The notes below the pieces were generated by a model. That model did not search any database. It was given only the letters and a program-made list of their open reading frames with translations, and had not been told where the DNA came from. A DNA stretch of 64,000 bases from Halopseudomonas phragmitis (lineage in GTDB: Bacteria > Pseudomonadota > Gammaproteobacteria > Pseudomonadales > Pseudomonadaceae): positions 186,001 through 250,000 of the forward strand of contig NZ_CP020100.1 in the NCBI RefSeq assembly GCF_002056295.1. Direction: 5' to 3'. Both the position numbers and the translations under genes were made by a program. This document shows positions 18,706-26,560 of the stretch, piece after piece. Within the stretch, counting starts at the first letter, position 1. The number at the start of each line of letters is the position of its first letter.

Positions 18706-19583
18706 CAGTGCTTCATATCCCGCTCTTTTGAAATCTTTTCGAACTGACTTTTCGCCTTTACCGCAAGCTCTTCAGGAATTGGCTCTTTGTCGTGAAGGAA
18801 GCTTTTTTGTGTATCACTCGTCTTGATCACGACTTCATCACCATTTTCTATTCCAACTACTTTACCCCTGCCATACCCATCGGCAGCCATCAGAATTGCA
18901 GCATCCCCAATTGCAGGCGGCTCATCTGGTTCGTATTCTGGCGCATCCATTATTTGATCCATTAGTTCGATAATTCTAGACTTCAAACCTTTTGCCTTAG
19001 AAGTCTGCTCCTTGACTGTTACTTCGGATGCGTTTCGACTTTCGATGTAATCGTTTAAGCTTCCCCATAACCTTCCAAAAAGAGGGTTTGGAGGGTGAAC
19101 TGTTGCCGAAAATTCTGTGAAATAACTCAACTTCTTGAGGCGTGAAGTAAAAGCGCGGTAGTCTGATACTGGTTCCACATCGCAAGCCACGAAGAAACCG
19201 TCAAAGGCAGCCTCAATTATAGACTTGAATCTTCTTGGAAATACATCTTCTTGAATGCCATTCCATACATGCAAAAATGCAACGCCCGAATACTCCGGCA
19301 GATATATAAATGAAGAACTGGCTTCAAGGAGGTTTGGTACATCTGCATCAACCTGAGAGCGGCTGATTTCATCAATTACCGTAGCATGCCCTTCCTTTGC
19401 ATACTTAGAGAGCTTGCCAAAGATATAAGGAGTTTATTCACTTCTATTGTCGACCACATCCGTTATCGTCCAATCAAACTTTCCGATAGACACTATAGGG
19501 GAGTTGGCAATAGCATCCATCAACCTTTCTTGATCAAGATTTATTTTTATAACTCGGCCAAGATAGTATCTTCCTCTTCTCAC
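18705..19583 (-). pseudogene. Cassette gene interrupted by an in-frame TAA (292-codon hypothetical protein)
   Basis: One continuous minus-strand frame from a GTG at 19583 (GGGGAG six bases upstream, just inside the right-hand attC) to 18705. A single TAA interrupts it at 19436-19434, codon 50. The part before the stop (RRGRYYLGRVIKINLDQERL) and after it (TPYIFGKLSKYAKEGHATVI) read on as one protein. The remaining downstream ORF starts only at 19274. Not recognised; the C-terminal third is acidic with a small beta-domain (GRGKVVGIENGDEVVIKTSD). Could be nonsense decay, recoding or a sequencing error. Confidence 0.65.
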
Positions 19584-19608
19584 TAGCAACTCCCCATAAT
19601 CTGTAAAA

Positions 19609-19680
19609 TTCTAACGCCCGCAGCACGGGAAAAATTGTAGCGCAGCGGAAATTTTGTCCCTGTGCCTGCGATTGTTAGCT
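19609..19680 (-). other. attC site (attC-f)
   Basis: Cores TTCTAAC (19609) and GTTAGCT (19674), 72 bases, near-identical inside to attC-c. Belongs to the HEPN-motif cassette to its right. Confidence 0.9.
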
Positions 19681-20238
19681 CTTGAACGGTGTTGATTGAG
19701 ACACCCATATTGATATTGCTGCACAAAGCTGCAACCCAAAAACCCAATTAATAAAACCTTCAATTTCCTTTCCTTCTAAACTGCGATTAATTTCCTTATT
19801 TCTGAATGTCGTTGGCAGTTCGTGGCTTTCGTTCTTGAAACTCCACTTCCCGTTGTGGCCAATTGCATTTCGCAAATGAAGGCAAAAGAAGAAAAAGTCC
19901 TGATTTCTGAACTCCGAGTTTAAACTATTAGATTTTGCGTAGCTCCAAGCAGCTTCAAAAGTCTGCAAAATCATATGATTAAATGTCTGTTTGACAAATA
20001 TCTCCGCTGAATCATTTTGTAAAGCATCGGAAAAACTGAACTCGTATTGAAGCCACGCTTTTGGGGCAGTCTCGTCAGCATCTAACACATGTATATTGTT
20101 TTCTTGAACTACAAATTTGAAGTTTTTAAGTAAATCACTTGATGGTGGTTTAGTAGCTAAACCAAATGCTCCGACACTAAAGTAGAAAGCGTTGCGTGCA
20201 TACTTCATTTTATACTGACATTCTTCTTTAGTGCTCAT
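19675..20238 (-). CDS. Cassette-encoded protein with HEPN-type RNAIGH motif
   Basis: 187 residues, mostly helical. HLRNAIGHNGKW at about 121-132 contains R123 and H128, the Rx4H arrangement (RNxxxH) of HEPN RNases and HEPN-like sensors. The preceding FFFFCLHLR helix fits that fold. The C-terminus is hydrophobic (FINWVFGLQLCAAISIWV). Start ATG 20238 with AAGGG. Base composition is clearly more AT-rich than the core genome. RNase or toxin activity is inferred from the motif only. Confidence 0.65.
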   Translation of the reverse strand: MSTKEECQYKMKYARNAFYFSVGAFGLATKPPSSDLLKNFKFVVQENNIHVLDADETAPKAWLQYEFSFSDALQNDSAEIFVKQTFNHMILQTFEAAWSYAKSNSLNSEFRNQDFFFFCLHLRNAIGHNGKWSFKNESHELPTTFRNKEINRSLEGKEIEGFINWVFGLQLCAAISIWVSQSTPFKS

Positions 20239-20250
20239 AATTACCCTTAG

Positions 20251-20338
20251 AGCTAACGATTAAGCTAACGGGCGGCCAAAAGCGCAGCTTTTGGACGTCC
20301 AGCGAGCGAAGTGAGCGGCGTTGAGCGCATTGTTAGCT
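20251..20338 (-). other. attC site (attC-g), with duplicated left core
   Basis: Right core GTTAGCT (20332). Two left cores AGCTAAC occur, at 20251 and 20263. The interior GGCCAAAAGCGCAGCTTTTGG palindrome gives the stem. The 12-base offset between cores leaves the exact boundary open. Confidence 0.85.
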
Positions 20339-20659
20339 TGGACGCTCAGCAAGAAACCATGCGGAAATAATGTTTGCTCCAACTGCAGCCGTGATGGCCG
20401 AGATGATAAAGCCCCATGCGGTTGCATTCGATTTGGCTGCGTAGTGGGAGGCCTTATCTATTTCGCCCGTGGACAACATTGAGTCGAAAAGTAGTGATAA
20501 ATCTGAGAACATTCCAAATGATATTCCTGAAATCATTATAAGTAGAACGCCGGCTATTAGATTTACGGCGCCCCAGTGTGGTTTTCCTTTGATAAAGGTG
20601 GTGATAAGCAGCGCGCTTACGCACAATGCAATGCCTGAATATGTTGAAACGTGTTCCAT
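20333..20659 (-). CDS. Cassette-encoded small membrane protein
   Basis: 108 residues with four hydrophobic stretches (ALCVSALLITTFI, AVNLIAGVLLIMISGISFGMF, the DLSLLFDSML region and TAWGFIISAITAAVGANIISAWFLA). Function unknown. ATG 20659 preceded by GAGG. Confidence 0.72.
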   Translation of the reverse strand: MEHVSTYSGIALCVSALLITTFIKGKPHWGAVNLIAGVLLIMISGISFGMFSDLSLLFDSMLSTGEIDKASHYAAKSNATAWGFIISAITAAVGANIISAWFLAERPS

Positions 20660-20671
20660 GGATACCTCAAA

Positions 20672-20764
20672 AGCTAACGCCCGGCTTTGGGGCGGACTTG
20701 TAGCCGCGAAGCGGCGGAAAGGCCGTCCCAGCCCCGAAGGGGCGACAACAGCCGATTGTTAGGG
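20672..20764 (-). other. attC site (attC-h)
   Basis: Cores AGCTAAC (20672) and GTTAGGG (20758) around a 93-base palindrome with GGCTTTGGGGCGG/CCGTCCCAGCCCCGAAGGGGC arms. Confidence 0.9.
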
Positions 20765-21169
20765 TGCATACCTGACCCCGCCAGAGCCAAACCCGGATTT
20801 CGCATCGTAGTACGACCAGACCTCGCCCCAAGAATGATTGCCTGTTTGAAAGCCCTTAGCCTGAAGCCAAGACCGGGTGGTTTCTGCGCGAAGCTGTTCC
20901 TTTTCCTCAGACCAATCATTCCAGCTCTTCCCATAAACAGGGTCATCATGAAACAAGGTAAGCTCTCTCAAATTTCCTTGACTAAAACCCAGTTCAATTC
21001 CGATGCCTAATTCACCATCAAAGAACGTGGGCAGGCGGTACCAAACCCAACCAGTACCGACGTCACGTACGTTGATGTCCAGACGACCAAGGAACTCCCT
21101 TAACTCTTGCTCCTTGAGGCCACGATGTATGTAGGGCCCTCCTGGATAGTTGAGTTCGAAATCGCTCAC
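20759..21169 (-). CDS. Cassette-encoded soluble hypothetical protein
   Basis: 136 residues, soluble, rich in aromatic residues, not recognised. Distinctive parts are GGPYIHRGLKEQELREFLGRL and SWNDWSEEKEQLRAE. The GTG start at 21169 has AGGGTGA just upstream. A complete single-gene cassette. Confidence 0.7.
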   Translation of the reverse strand: MSDFELNYPGGPYIHRGLKEQELREFLGRLDINVRDVGTGWVWYRLPTFFDGELGIGIELGFSQGNLRELTLFHDDPVYGKSWNDWSEEKEQLRAETTRSWLQAKGFQTGNHSWGEVWSYYDAKSGFGSGGVRYAP

Positions 21170-21176
21170 GCTTTCA

Positions 21177-21290
21177 CCCTAACGCCCTGCACAGCGGAAA
21201 AGCGGAGCAGAGCCAATTTTTGGTAAAGTGAGCGCAGCGAACCAAAAATTGGCGGCGCGTAGCTTTTTCCGCTGCTGCTACTTGTTATGT
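21177..21290 (-). other. attC site (attC-i)
   Basis: Longest site of array 1 (114 bases): cores CCCTAAC (21177) and GTTATGT (21284), with CAGCGGAAAAGC/GCTTTTTCCGCTG and CCAATTTTTGG/CCAAAAATTGG arms. Confidence 0.88.
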
Positions 21291-21292
21291 GT

Positions 21293-21676
21293 TTACTCGT
21301 ATTTAGCCAATTCATCGGTGATTGCGCTCTTTAAATCAGTTGGATTAATACACCAAAACGTCCATTCTCTATTTGGAAAAACAGCCACTTTCAATTTGTC
21401 TTGCTCGAATAGCGGCAACCAATGCTCAAGTAGATCTTCAAGAGAAATTTCAGTGGCAGTATGACCAGGGAAATTTTCATCCGCGATTTTCTGCGCATAA
21501 TCCGGATGTGGCCACAATGGGAAATATTCGAATCCTTCTGGGGCAACAGGAACCAGCCAGCCTTCATCGCTCTTAACACCCCACAATTGCTCCCAGTCGG
21601 CAATCTTGCCTATGAAGTGTACATATCTATCGAAAGTATCAAGAGCAAGAACTGATGCGAACTGCTTTCCATTCAT
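21293..21676 (-). CDS. DUF2750 family protein (cassette-encoded)
   Basis: 127 residues with the DUF2750 pattern: MNGKQFASVLALDTFDRYVHFIGKI at the start, then WGVKSDEGWLVPVAPEGFEYFPLWPHPDYA, and a late LLEHWLPLFEQDKLKVAVFPN. Function of the family is unknown. ATG 21676 chosen because it starts the domain; the frame is open to 21697. Confidence 0.78.
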   Translation of the reverse strand: MNGKQFASVLALDTFDRYVHFIGKIADWEQLWGVKSDEGWLVPVAPEGFEYFPLWPHPDYAQKIADENFPGHTATEISLEDLLEHWLPLFEQDKLKVAVFPNREWTFWCINPTDLKSAITDELAKYE

Positions 21677-21703
21677 TTTATATGGCACGCAACTCACCTT
21701 GAC

Positions 21704-21781
21704 ACATAACGCCGTGCACAGCGGCGGCAGCGCAGCTGACGTCCGGCGCCGCCAGGCGCGAACTGCTGCACTTTGTTATGT
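21704..21781 (-). other. attC site (attC-j)
   Basis: Cores ACATAAC (21704) and GTTATGT (21775) with GTGCACAGCGGCGGCAG-type arms; perfect core complementarity, 78 bases. Confidence 0.92.
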
Positions 21782-21805
21782 GTTGTTCTCAAACTCATAT
21801 ACTCT

Positions 21806-22111
21806 TTATTTTCTTAGCTTCTTATTGATTAAAACTTCTTGCTGCCATTTACCAGGCTTCTTGTCAGTGCGATGAATGCAACCTACCCAGCAACATGGCT
21901 GTTTCTTTCCTTCAAGAAGTTCCTCAATGGCACGATCAATCCGTTTTACTCGGGTCTTTTCCTGTTTCGCATCCTCTACCCAGCAAATAAATTCATTACG
22001 AGCAATGGGTGTCAGACTTTCCCAAAGTTCAATAATTTTCTTATTTTTACTCAAAGCCTCAACAAAATCTTGAGGCAGTTCATGTACAAGACCACCGGAG
22101 AGATTAGACAT
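21806..22111 (-). CDS. YdeI/OmpD-associated domain protein
   Basis: 101 residues of the bacteriocin-protection YdeI/OmpD-associated family: LPQDFVEALSKNKKIIELWESL then RNEFICWVEDAKQEKTRVKRIDRAIEELLEGK. Family function is obscure. The C-terminal segment (CCWVGCIHRTDKKPGKWQQ) lies outside the domain. A 5' leader of about 75 bases separates it from attC-k. Confidence 0.82.
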   Translation of the reverse strand: MSNLSGGLVHELPQDFVEALSKNKKIIELWESLTPIARNEFICWVEDAKQEKTRVKRIDRAIEELLEGKKQPCCWVGCIHRTDKKPGKWQQEVLINKKLRK

Positions 22112-22185
22112 AATACTTCGACCTACTCTTTGTTACCCACCCAATGGCTATCCGATGTGTGGTTCGATGATGAAGCGCTCGAAAC

Positions 22186-22282
22186 ACATAACGCTCACGC
22201 TAACCCGCCGGCGCCGCGCACGCGCGGTGCGGACCCAAACGCGCTAGCGGTTGGGCGGTCGGTGTTGAGCGTGTTGTTAGGC
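22186..22282 (-). other. attC site (attC-k)
   Basis: Cores ACATAAC (22186) and GTTAGGC (22276). Inner arms CGCTCACGCTAACCCGCC/GGCGG...GTGTTGAGCG. The two cores differ, showing that it was formed by recombination of cassettes with different site ends. Confidence 0.85.
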
Positions 22283-22582
22283 TTCATGGGTTTGCCGAAC
22301 CTCGCTGAACCGCATGTAGGCGAGGTTGCCTTGAGACTCCAGCTTCCCGGAGCCCACGAGTGCACGCACGCGCTCAGCATAAAAGACATCCGAAAACTCG
22401 GGATATTGCTGGCTGAGAGTTTCCATACTCAGGCTGACCACCATAGCCGCCTTGCGCCAGCGAGAATGCGTACAAGACAACACCGCCGAATCGATGGCCT
22501 CGAGTTCTGCCGAGCTGAGCTTCGCGAGCAGCGATCTCTCTCGTGCGCTCAATGGCGGGTTGGGTATAGGTGCTTCGTCCAT
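22277..22582 (-). CDS. DUF3658-like protein (cassette-encoded)
   Basis: 101 residues. The run SRWRKAAMVVSLSM, then DVFYAERVRALVGSGKLESQ and MRFSEVR is the DUF3658 signature, a domain often attached to DUF1835 but here alone. ATG 22582 has AGAAGAG upstream. The TTG at 22606 would lie inside attC-l. Function unknown. Confidence 0.78.
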   Translation of the reverse strand: MDEAPIPNPPLSARERSLLAKLSSAELEAIDSAVLSCTHSRWRKAAMVVSLSMETLSQQYPEFSDVFYAERVRALVGSGKLESQGNLAYMRFSEVRQTHEA

Positions 22583-22594
22583 GTCTCTTCTGAA

Positions 22595-22675
22595 GCCTAA
22601 CGCCAAAATATGCGGCGCCCGACGCAGGAGGGCGTCCGGCGCGTGAAACGCGCGTACATAATTTTCTTGTTAGGC
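22595..22675 (-). other. attC site (attC-l)
   Basis: Cores GCCTAAC (22595) and GTTAGGC (22669), perfectly complementary. The interior CGGCGCCCGACGC...GGCGTCCGGCGCG forms the stem. Confidence 0.93.
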
Positions 22676-22682
22676 TCGCTGG

Positions 22683-22976
22683 TCATAGCCCATTGCCTTG
22701 ACTGTATAGGCTGTTGTTGAAATCGCGCTTCTGAATATTTCGATTATCGTACTCTGCCCACCACAAGACGTTCCGAGGATCGTCGACGGCCTTCTTCGCA
22801 TAGACAGCTAAAGCATCATAGTCACGCTCTGATAGATAAAGGACACTTCTCAGAATGCGGGAAATGCTGATCGCGGTCTCAATGGTGAGTACAGGCTCCA
22901 ATGCCTGTTTTGCTCGCATTACGTCCGCATAGTTTTCCTTTATCCAGCGCTCGATGTCATCTTCAAAAACGGTCAT
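22683..22976 (-). CDS. Cassette-encoded small hypothetical protein
   Basis: 97 residues, predicted soluble and helical, not recognised. Core sequence TIETAISISRILRSVLYLSERDYDAL, ending in an aromatic stretch (NVLWWAEYDNRNIQ). ATG 22976 lies seven bases from the attC-m core. Confidence 0.68.
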   Translation of the reverse strand: MTVFEDDIERWIKENYADVMRAKQALEPVLTIETAISISRILRSVLYLSERDYDALAVYAKKAVDDPRNVLWWAEYDNRNIQKRDFNNSLYSQGNGL

Positions 22977-22982
22977 GGAATT

Positions 22983-23060
22983 GCCTAACGCTCGCCATAA
23001 ACGGCGCGAGGAATGAGCGTCCGGCGACCGCAGGGAGCGAATTTAATGGCTTTGTTAGGC
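22983..23060 (-). other. attC site (attC-m)
   Basis: Cores GCCTAAC (22983) and GTTAGGC (23054); inner GTCCGGCG and GGCGCGAGGAATGAGC arms. Same subtype as attC-l and attC-n. Confidence 0.93.
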
Positions 23061-23088
23061 AACAGCTTTACCGCTCCAGATAACATCA

Positions 23089-23709
23089 TTATTTTTTCGC
23101 CAATCGTTCAGCAAACCATTTGTAGTGGGTGCTATTCTCAACTGGTATGTTTTTGATAGCTGCTCGAAGTACCCGCAGTTCTTCATCTGTTTCTTTTCTT
23201 TTTGAATATATAATTGCAAGCCGTCGATATGTAAACGGAGTGTCGACCCCTTCTTCTAGCAGCCGTTCATATTCAAGTATGGCTGCATCTACATTTCCTT
23301 CTTTTTCTAACTCTTGGCCGCGCATATTTCCTTCAGCGGCCTCCCGATATTGCGCCTGCAGGAATTCTTGCTCTAAATCAGCTATTGATTGCTCAACTTT
23401 TGAAAGCTGAGTGAGCTTGATAAATGAATGCTCGTCTGAAAGTTTTTTAAGTTCTTCCAGGCGTTTCTTAGCTACATCTAGCCTCGATACTTTTGTGTCA
23501 GCATTCTTTGACTCGTTGGCAATCTTCAGTGACTCGTTAATGATCTCAACCAATCGCTGTGCCGTAGCCGAAATCGCTTGATGGTATTGATCTAGCTTCG
23601 GCTCTAATTCATTCGCGGCCTGTTTTGGTGAGTTTTTCTGGGACTTTTTTACCCAGACCCAAACGGCTGCTACAGCCGCGATGATGAACAGAATTGTAAA
23701 TGCTTCCAC
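23089..23709 (-). CDS. Membrane-anchored coiled-coil/TPR-like cassette protein
   Basis: About 206 residues: an N-terminal helix (FTILFIIAAVAAVWVWV), a basic stop-transfer, a long coiled coil (about 35-130) and a C-terminal TPR-like repeat (GQELEKEGNVDAAILEYERLL, then PFTYRRLAIIYSKRKETDEELRVLRAAI). GTG 23709 with AGGGGA six bases upstream is the likely start; earlier codons would lie in attC-n. Function unknown. Confidence 0.75.
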   Translation of the reverse strand: MEAFTILFIIAAVAAVWVWVKKSQKNSPKQAANELEPKLDQYHQAISATAQRLVEIINESLKIANESKNADTKVSRLDVAKKRLEELKKLSDEHSFIKLTQLSKVEQSIADLEQEFLQAQYREAAEGNMRGQELEKEGNVDAAILEYERLLEEGVDTPFTYRRLAIIYSKRKETDEELRVLRAAIKNIPVENSTHYKWFAERLAKK

Positions 23710-23724
23710 TAGGAATCCCCTGTT

Positions 23725-23811
23725 GCCTAACGCCTGCATAAACGGCGGCCTGACAAGGCCGTCCGGTGGAGGCCCTTCAGGGCCGGAACGAATTTGATGC
23801 AATTGTTAGGC
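23725..23811 (-). other. attC site (attC-n)
   Basis: Cores GCCTAAC (23725) and GTTAGGC (23805); inner arms AACGGCGGCCTGACAAGGCCGTCC and GGCCCTTCAGGGCC. Confidence 0.93.
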
Positions 23812-24252
23812 ATGCGATGTTGCCAACTGCTTAAATGCAGGACTTGTACCTGTGCGTGTTACGCCACACTCAGTACGAGCATATGCACATTTTAAAGTGT
23901 GCTGCGGGTTACTGGAGAATGGCGGCTGTCCGTATATGGTTACCGAGCTTCTAGGCTCTAAACGCCTTGGCCAAGGCTGGCCATCAATCAGTACGGGGTT
24001 GCCGTAAGCACCTCGTTTATTTGTATTTCGATAAAAAACTCCCGCCTCCGCTATCGTAATCGCAAAAGAGCTCAGATTAGTGATTTCAATACAGAACGTC
24101 AGGCGGGGATCAGCATCACCAAAAGGTACAGCGTGTTTTGGTCTTACTCGTAGCTTTACTCTTGAGCTATCGAGTGCCTTCCAAGTGTTCATGACACCCA
24201 GAACAGCGCCGAGCACTGCTATAGAGAGCGTGATTCCTTCAACGATACTCAT
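23806..24252 (-). CDS. Membrane-anchored beta-domain cassette protein (first cassette)
   Basis: 148 residues: one N-terminal helix (ITLSIAVLGAVLGVMNTWK) followed by a soluble beta-rich domain (RLTFCIEITNLSSFAITIAEAGVFY) with a PWPRRLEPRSSVTIYG linker. ATG 24252 follows AAAGGAAC directly after the first core site GTTAGGC. The architecture is like that of the cassette at 59481-59978, with little sequence in common. Function unknown. Confidence 0.72.
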   Translation of the reverse strand: MSIVEGITLSIAVLGAVLGVMNTWKALDSSRVKLRVRPKHAVPFGDADPRLTFCIEITNLSSFAITIAEAGVFYRNTNKRGAYGNPVLIDGQPWPRRLEPRSSVTIYGQPPFSSNPQHTLKCAYARTECGVTRTGTSPAFKQLATSHA

Positions 24253-24263
24253 GCTGTTCCTTT

Positions 24264-24286
24264 GCCTAACATGTAAGCATTTGAAC
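24264..24286. other. Proximal recombination core (attI or attC remnant) next to the IS91 insertion
   Basis: GCCTAAC at 24264-24270 is the integrase-proximal core. It is followed by 12 bases and GAAC (24283-24286), the target tetranucleotide used by IS91-type elements. The rest of the att site seems to have been pushed to the far side of the insertion, near 26700-26800. Confidence 0.6.
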
Positions 24287-24573
24287 GGTGTGCGCAGCAT
24301 GCCGCTCAGATGCCTGTTGGACTAAGCCGCCACGCTGGTCGTGCAGCATCTATAGGGTTTTGTATTCGGCGACGAGGGTGGTCACGACCCGGTGGTCGTG
24401 GTTGTCGCGTTGAAGCATGTCGAGTGGCCTATGCATATTGTCCCTATTCGGCGCCTGATGGTCCTTGTATGCTCCAAAATTAGCGCGATTTCCCGGTGAT
24501 TGCCAGCCCTTGGCCAGCACTGCCCGTGCCTGCGTTACTCGGGCTGTCGATATCCCCCGGTCTGGCCATGATG

Positions 24574-25710
24574 TCAGCGTCGTCGCATCCGACCGCTATC
24601 GCTTACGGTGCGTGGTGCGAAGATGGCAGTACAGCGTAGCGTCGTCCGCTGGCACTGCTGGCATGGTGCCGGAACCGCTGTGGTCATGACCGGTGCGCAA
24701 GCGCTGTCGTTTTCAGTCGCAGGGTTTTCCAGGGCTTTACGTATCTGCCCCAGGCGTACCCGCCGGCAACGGTTGGCCAGAAAACCGTAATGCCTGACCC
24801 GCATCAGCCCCTTGGGCAGGATATGCAGCAGGAAACGGCGGACGAACTCGTCACCAGCCAGGGTCATGCGCCGCAGTCGTGCGCCATGCCGATAGTCCTT
24901 GTAGCTCAAGGTGACCGTCTGACTATCGATCTGTAGTACCCGGGCATTGCTGATGGCGATGCGGCGGGTGTAACGCGCCAGGTAATCGATGACACGGGTT
25001 GTGTGCTGCAAGCAGGGCTTGCTGTAGACCACCCACTCGGTCGCCATCAGCGCATTGAGCATATGCCCGACTTCTCCCGGATGTGTCACGCGCCGCAATT
25101 GCTGCTGGTCTGCCGCCTGGCGCAAGGCACTGACCATCAGGCCCCGATAACGCCGGGATAACGCCCGTACCGGGAACAGGTAGTTGCTGCGGGCCGCTTG
25201 CCACTGGCCCTGCTGATCCAGAGCGCCGGCCGGCACCAGACAATGCAAGTGCACATGCTGGCTCAAGGTTTGCCCCCAGGTATGCAGTACGGCGGTCATG
25301 CCCAATTGGCCGTTCAATCGTTTGGGATCATGGGCAAAGTGATCCAGCGTGCGCCAGACCGTACTGAACAGCAGCCGGTAGATCAGTTCTGGATGCAACT
25401 GCACCCAGCCGTTGAGCTGATGCGGCAGGGTGAACACCAGATGGTGGTAGGGCACCGGCAGCACATGGCTGTGCTGACGTTGGGCCCACTGCAGGGTTGC
25501 TCGCCACTGACACTGTGGACAATGGCGGTCTCGACAACTGAAGTATTCCACCTGCTCGTGTTGACACTCGCTGCACTGCCAGCGTCGACCACCCATGGCC
25601 GCGGTGCGACAGTGCAGCAGGTGGCGGCAGACACGCTGACGCTGTGCGTCCAGCATCTGGGGCTGAAGAAACTGGCTCAGCGCCTGCTGGACACTGGCTT
25701 CGTTACCCAT
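24574..25710 (-). CDS. IS91-family Y2 HUH transposase
   Basis: 378-residue rolling-circle transposase. It has an N-terminal zinc-binding region (CRHLLHCRTA, CSECQ, CRDRHCPQCQ), the HUH motif HVHLHC at about residue 165 and the paired-tyrosine motif YLARYTRRIAIS, then YKDYRHG. It nicks and transfers one DNA strand. The C-terminus has an extra CxxC (PCQQCQRTTLRC). Start ATG 25710 overlaps the end of the recombinase gene. Confidence 0.93.
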   Translation of the reverse strand: MGNEASVQQALSQFLQPQMLDAQRQRVCRHLLHCRTAAMGGRRWQCSECQHEQVEYFSCRDRHCPQCQWRATLQWAQRQHSHVLPVPYHHLVFTLPHQLNGWVQLHPELIYRLLFSTVWRTLDHFAHDPKRLNGQLGMTAVLHTWGQTLSQHVHLHCLVPAGALDQQGQWQAARSNYLFPVRALSRRYRGLMVSALRQAADQQQLRRVTHPGEVGHMLNALMATEWVVYSKPCLQHTTRVIDYLARYTRRIAISNARVLQIDSQTVTLSYKDYRHGARLRRMTLAGDEFVRRFLLHILPKGLMRVRHYGFLANRCRRVRLGQIRKALENPATENDSACAPVMTTAVPAPCQQCQRTTLRCTAIFAPRTVSDSGRMRRR

Positions 25711-26560
25711 GGATCACCTCCAGGCCAGCCAGCAGGTCGGTCTCGGCATTGCTGCGTTCGGTCCGACCTGGCAGCCAGTGGACATAGCGCAGCGTGGTTC
25801 GAATGTCGCTGTGGCCCAGCAAATGCTGCAACTGATGGATGGGTAATCCTGCTTCCAGCAGGTGCGTGGCATAGGCATGGCGTAACCCATGTATGCCGCC
25901 TTGACGGTACACCCCGGCACTGGCCTTGGCCCGGCAATAGACTTTCTGGATGCTGCTCGGATGAATGGCGCGCTCAGGTATCAGGTTACTGGGGAACAGC
26001 CAGTCGCTAGGTCGGTAGTGCTGCCAGTAGGCTCGCAGATGCTGTAGCACGGTGTCGCTCAGAATTACCGGGCGATCCTTGGCGCCTTTACCTTGGGTGA
26101 CACGCAACAAGTGTCGCTGGCTATCAATATTGCTGACTTTGAGTTGGCATAGCTCACTGACCCGCAAGCCACAGCTGTAGCAGACCTCCAGCATCATGTG
26201 GTGCTTGTGGTTGCGACAGGCCGCCAGGATCCGGGCCACTTCGGCCCGCGTCAGCAACTCCGGAATGCGTTGCGGCTGCTTCGGTACGGGAATCGGTGTA
26301 TCCAGATCCCCGCGCTTGAGCACCTGCATGAATAGAAAACGAATGGCATGCAGCGCTTGCCGGCAACTCGAAGCGGACAAGTGCCGCTCACACGCCAGGT
26401 ATTCCAGGTACGCACTGACCTGTTCCAGGCTAAGTTGATCAGGTGATTGCCGGTAATGCCGGGCTAGCTTCTGCACGGCATAAAGATAGGACTGATGGGT
26501 TCGGGGTGAAAAACCGCGCACTTGCATGGCGGTAATCATTTTTTGCCTGAGCGGTGTCAT
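25703..26560 (-). CDS. Tyrosine recombinase associated with the IS91-family element
   Basis: 285-residue site-specific recombinase with a SAM-like N-terminal domain (SPRTHQSYLYAVQKLARHY). The catalytic set is complete: Arg in CGLRVSE, Lys in GKGAKDR, HGLRH, LGHSDIRTT and Tyr in LRYVHW. Start ATG 26560 has GAGGAAA upstream; the frame runs on to 26629 without support. It differs from the integron integrase at 26855 and lacks its extra patch. It is likely part of the IS rather than the integron. Confidence 0.88.
   Translation of the reverse strand: MTPLRQKMITAMQVRGFSPRTHQSYLYAVQKLARHYRQSPDQLSLEQVSAYLEYLACERHLSASSCRQALHAIRFLFMQVLKRGDLDTPIPVPKQPQRIPELLTRAEVARILAACRNHKHHMMLEVCYSCGLRVSELCQLKVSNIDSQRHLLRVTQGKGAKDRPVILSDTVLQHLRAYWQHYRPSDWLFPSNLIPERAIHPSSIQKVYCRAKASAGVYRQGGIHGLRHAYATHLLEAGLPIHQLQHLLGHSDIRTTLRYVHWLPGRTERSNAETDLLAGLEVIHG

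Larger units (their letters stand above)
15628..24270 (-). other. Chromosomal integron cassette array 1 (13-14 cassettes)
   Basis: A run of minus-strand genes, each separated by a 60-115 base palindromic attC site. Each attC begins with an RYYYAAC-type core and ends with a GTTRRRY-type core on the plus strand. Genes follow the cores by a few tens of bases and have almost no other intergenic DNA. The integrase side is on the right (core GCCTAAC at 24264-24270), now separated from intI by an IS91-family element. Confidence 0.93.

Noticed and set aside
25198-26010. 270-residue plus-strand ORF across the IS91-type genes
   Set aside because: Antisense shadow of transposase and recombinase, both with complete motifs.
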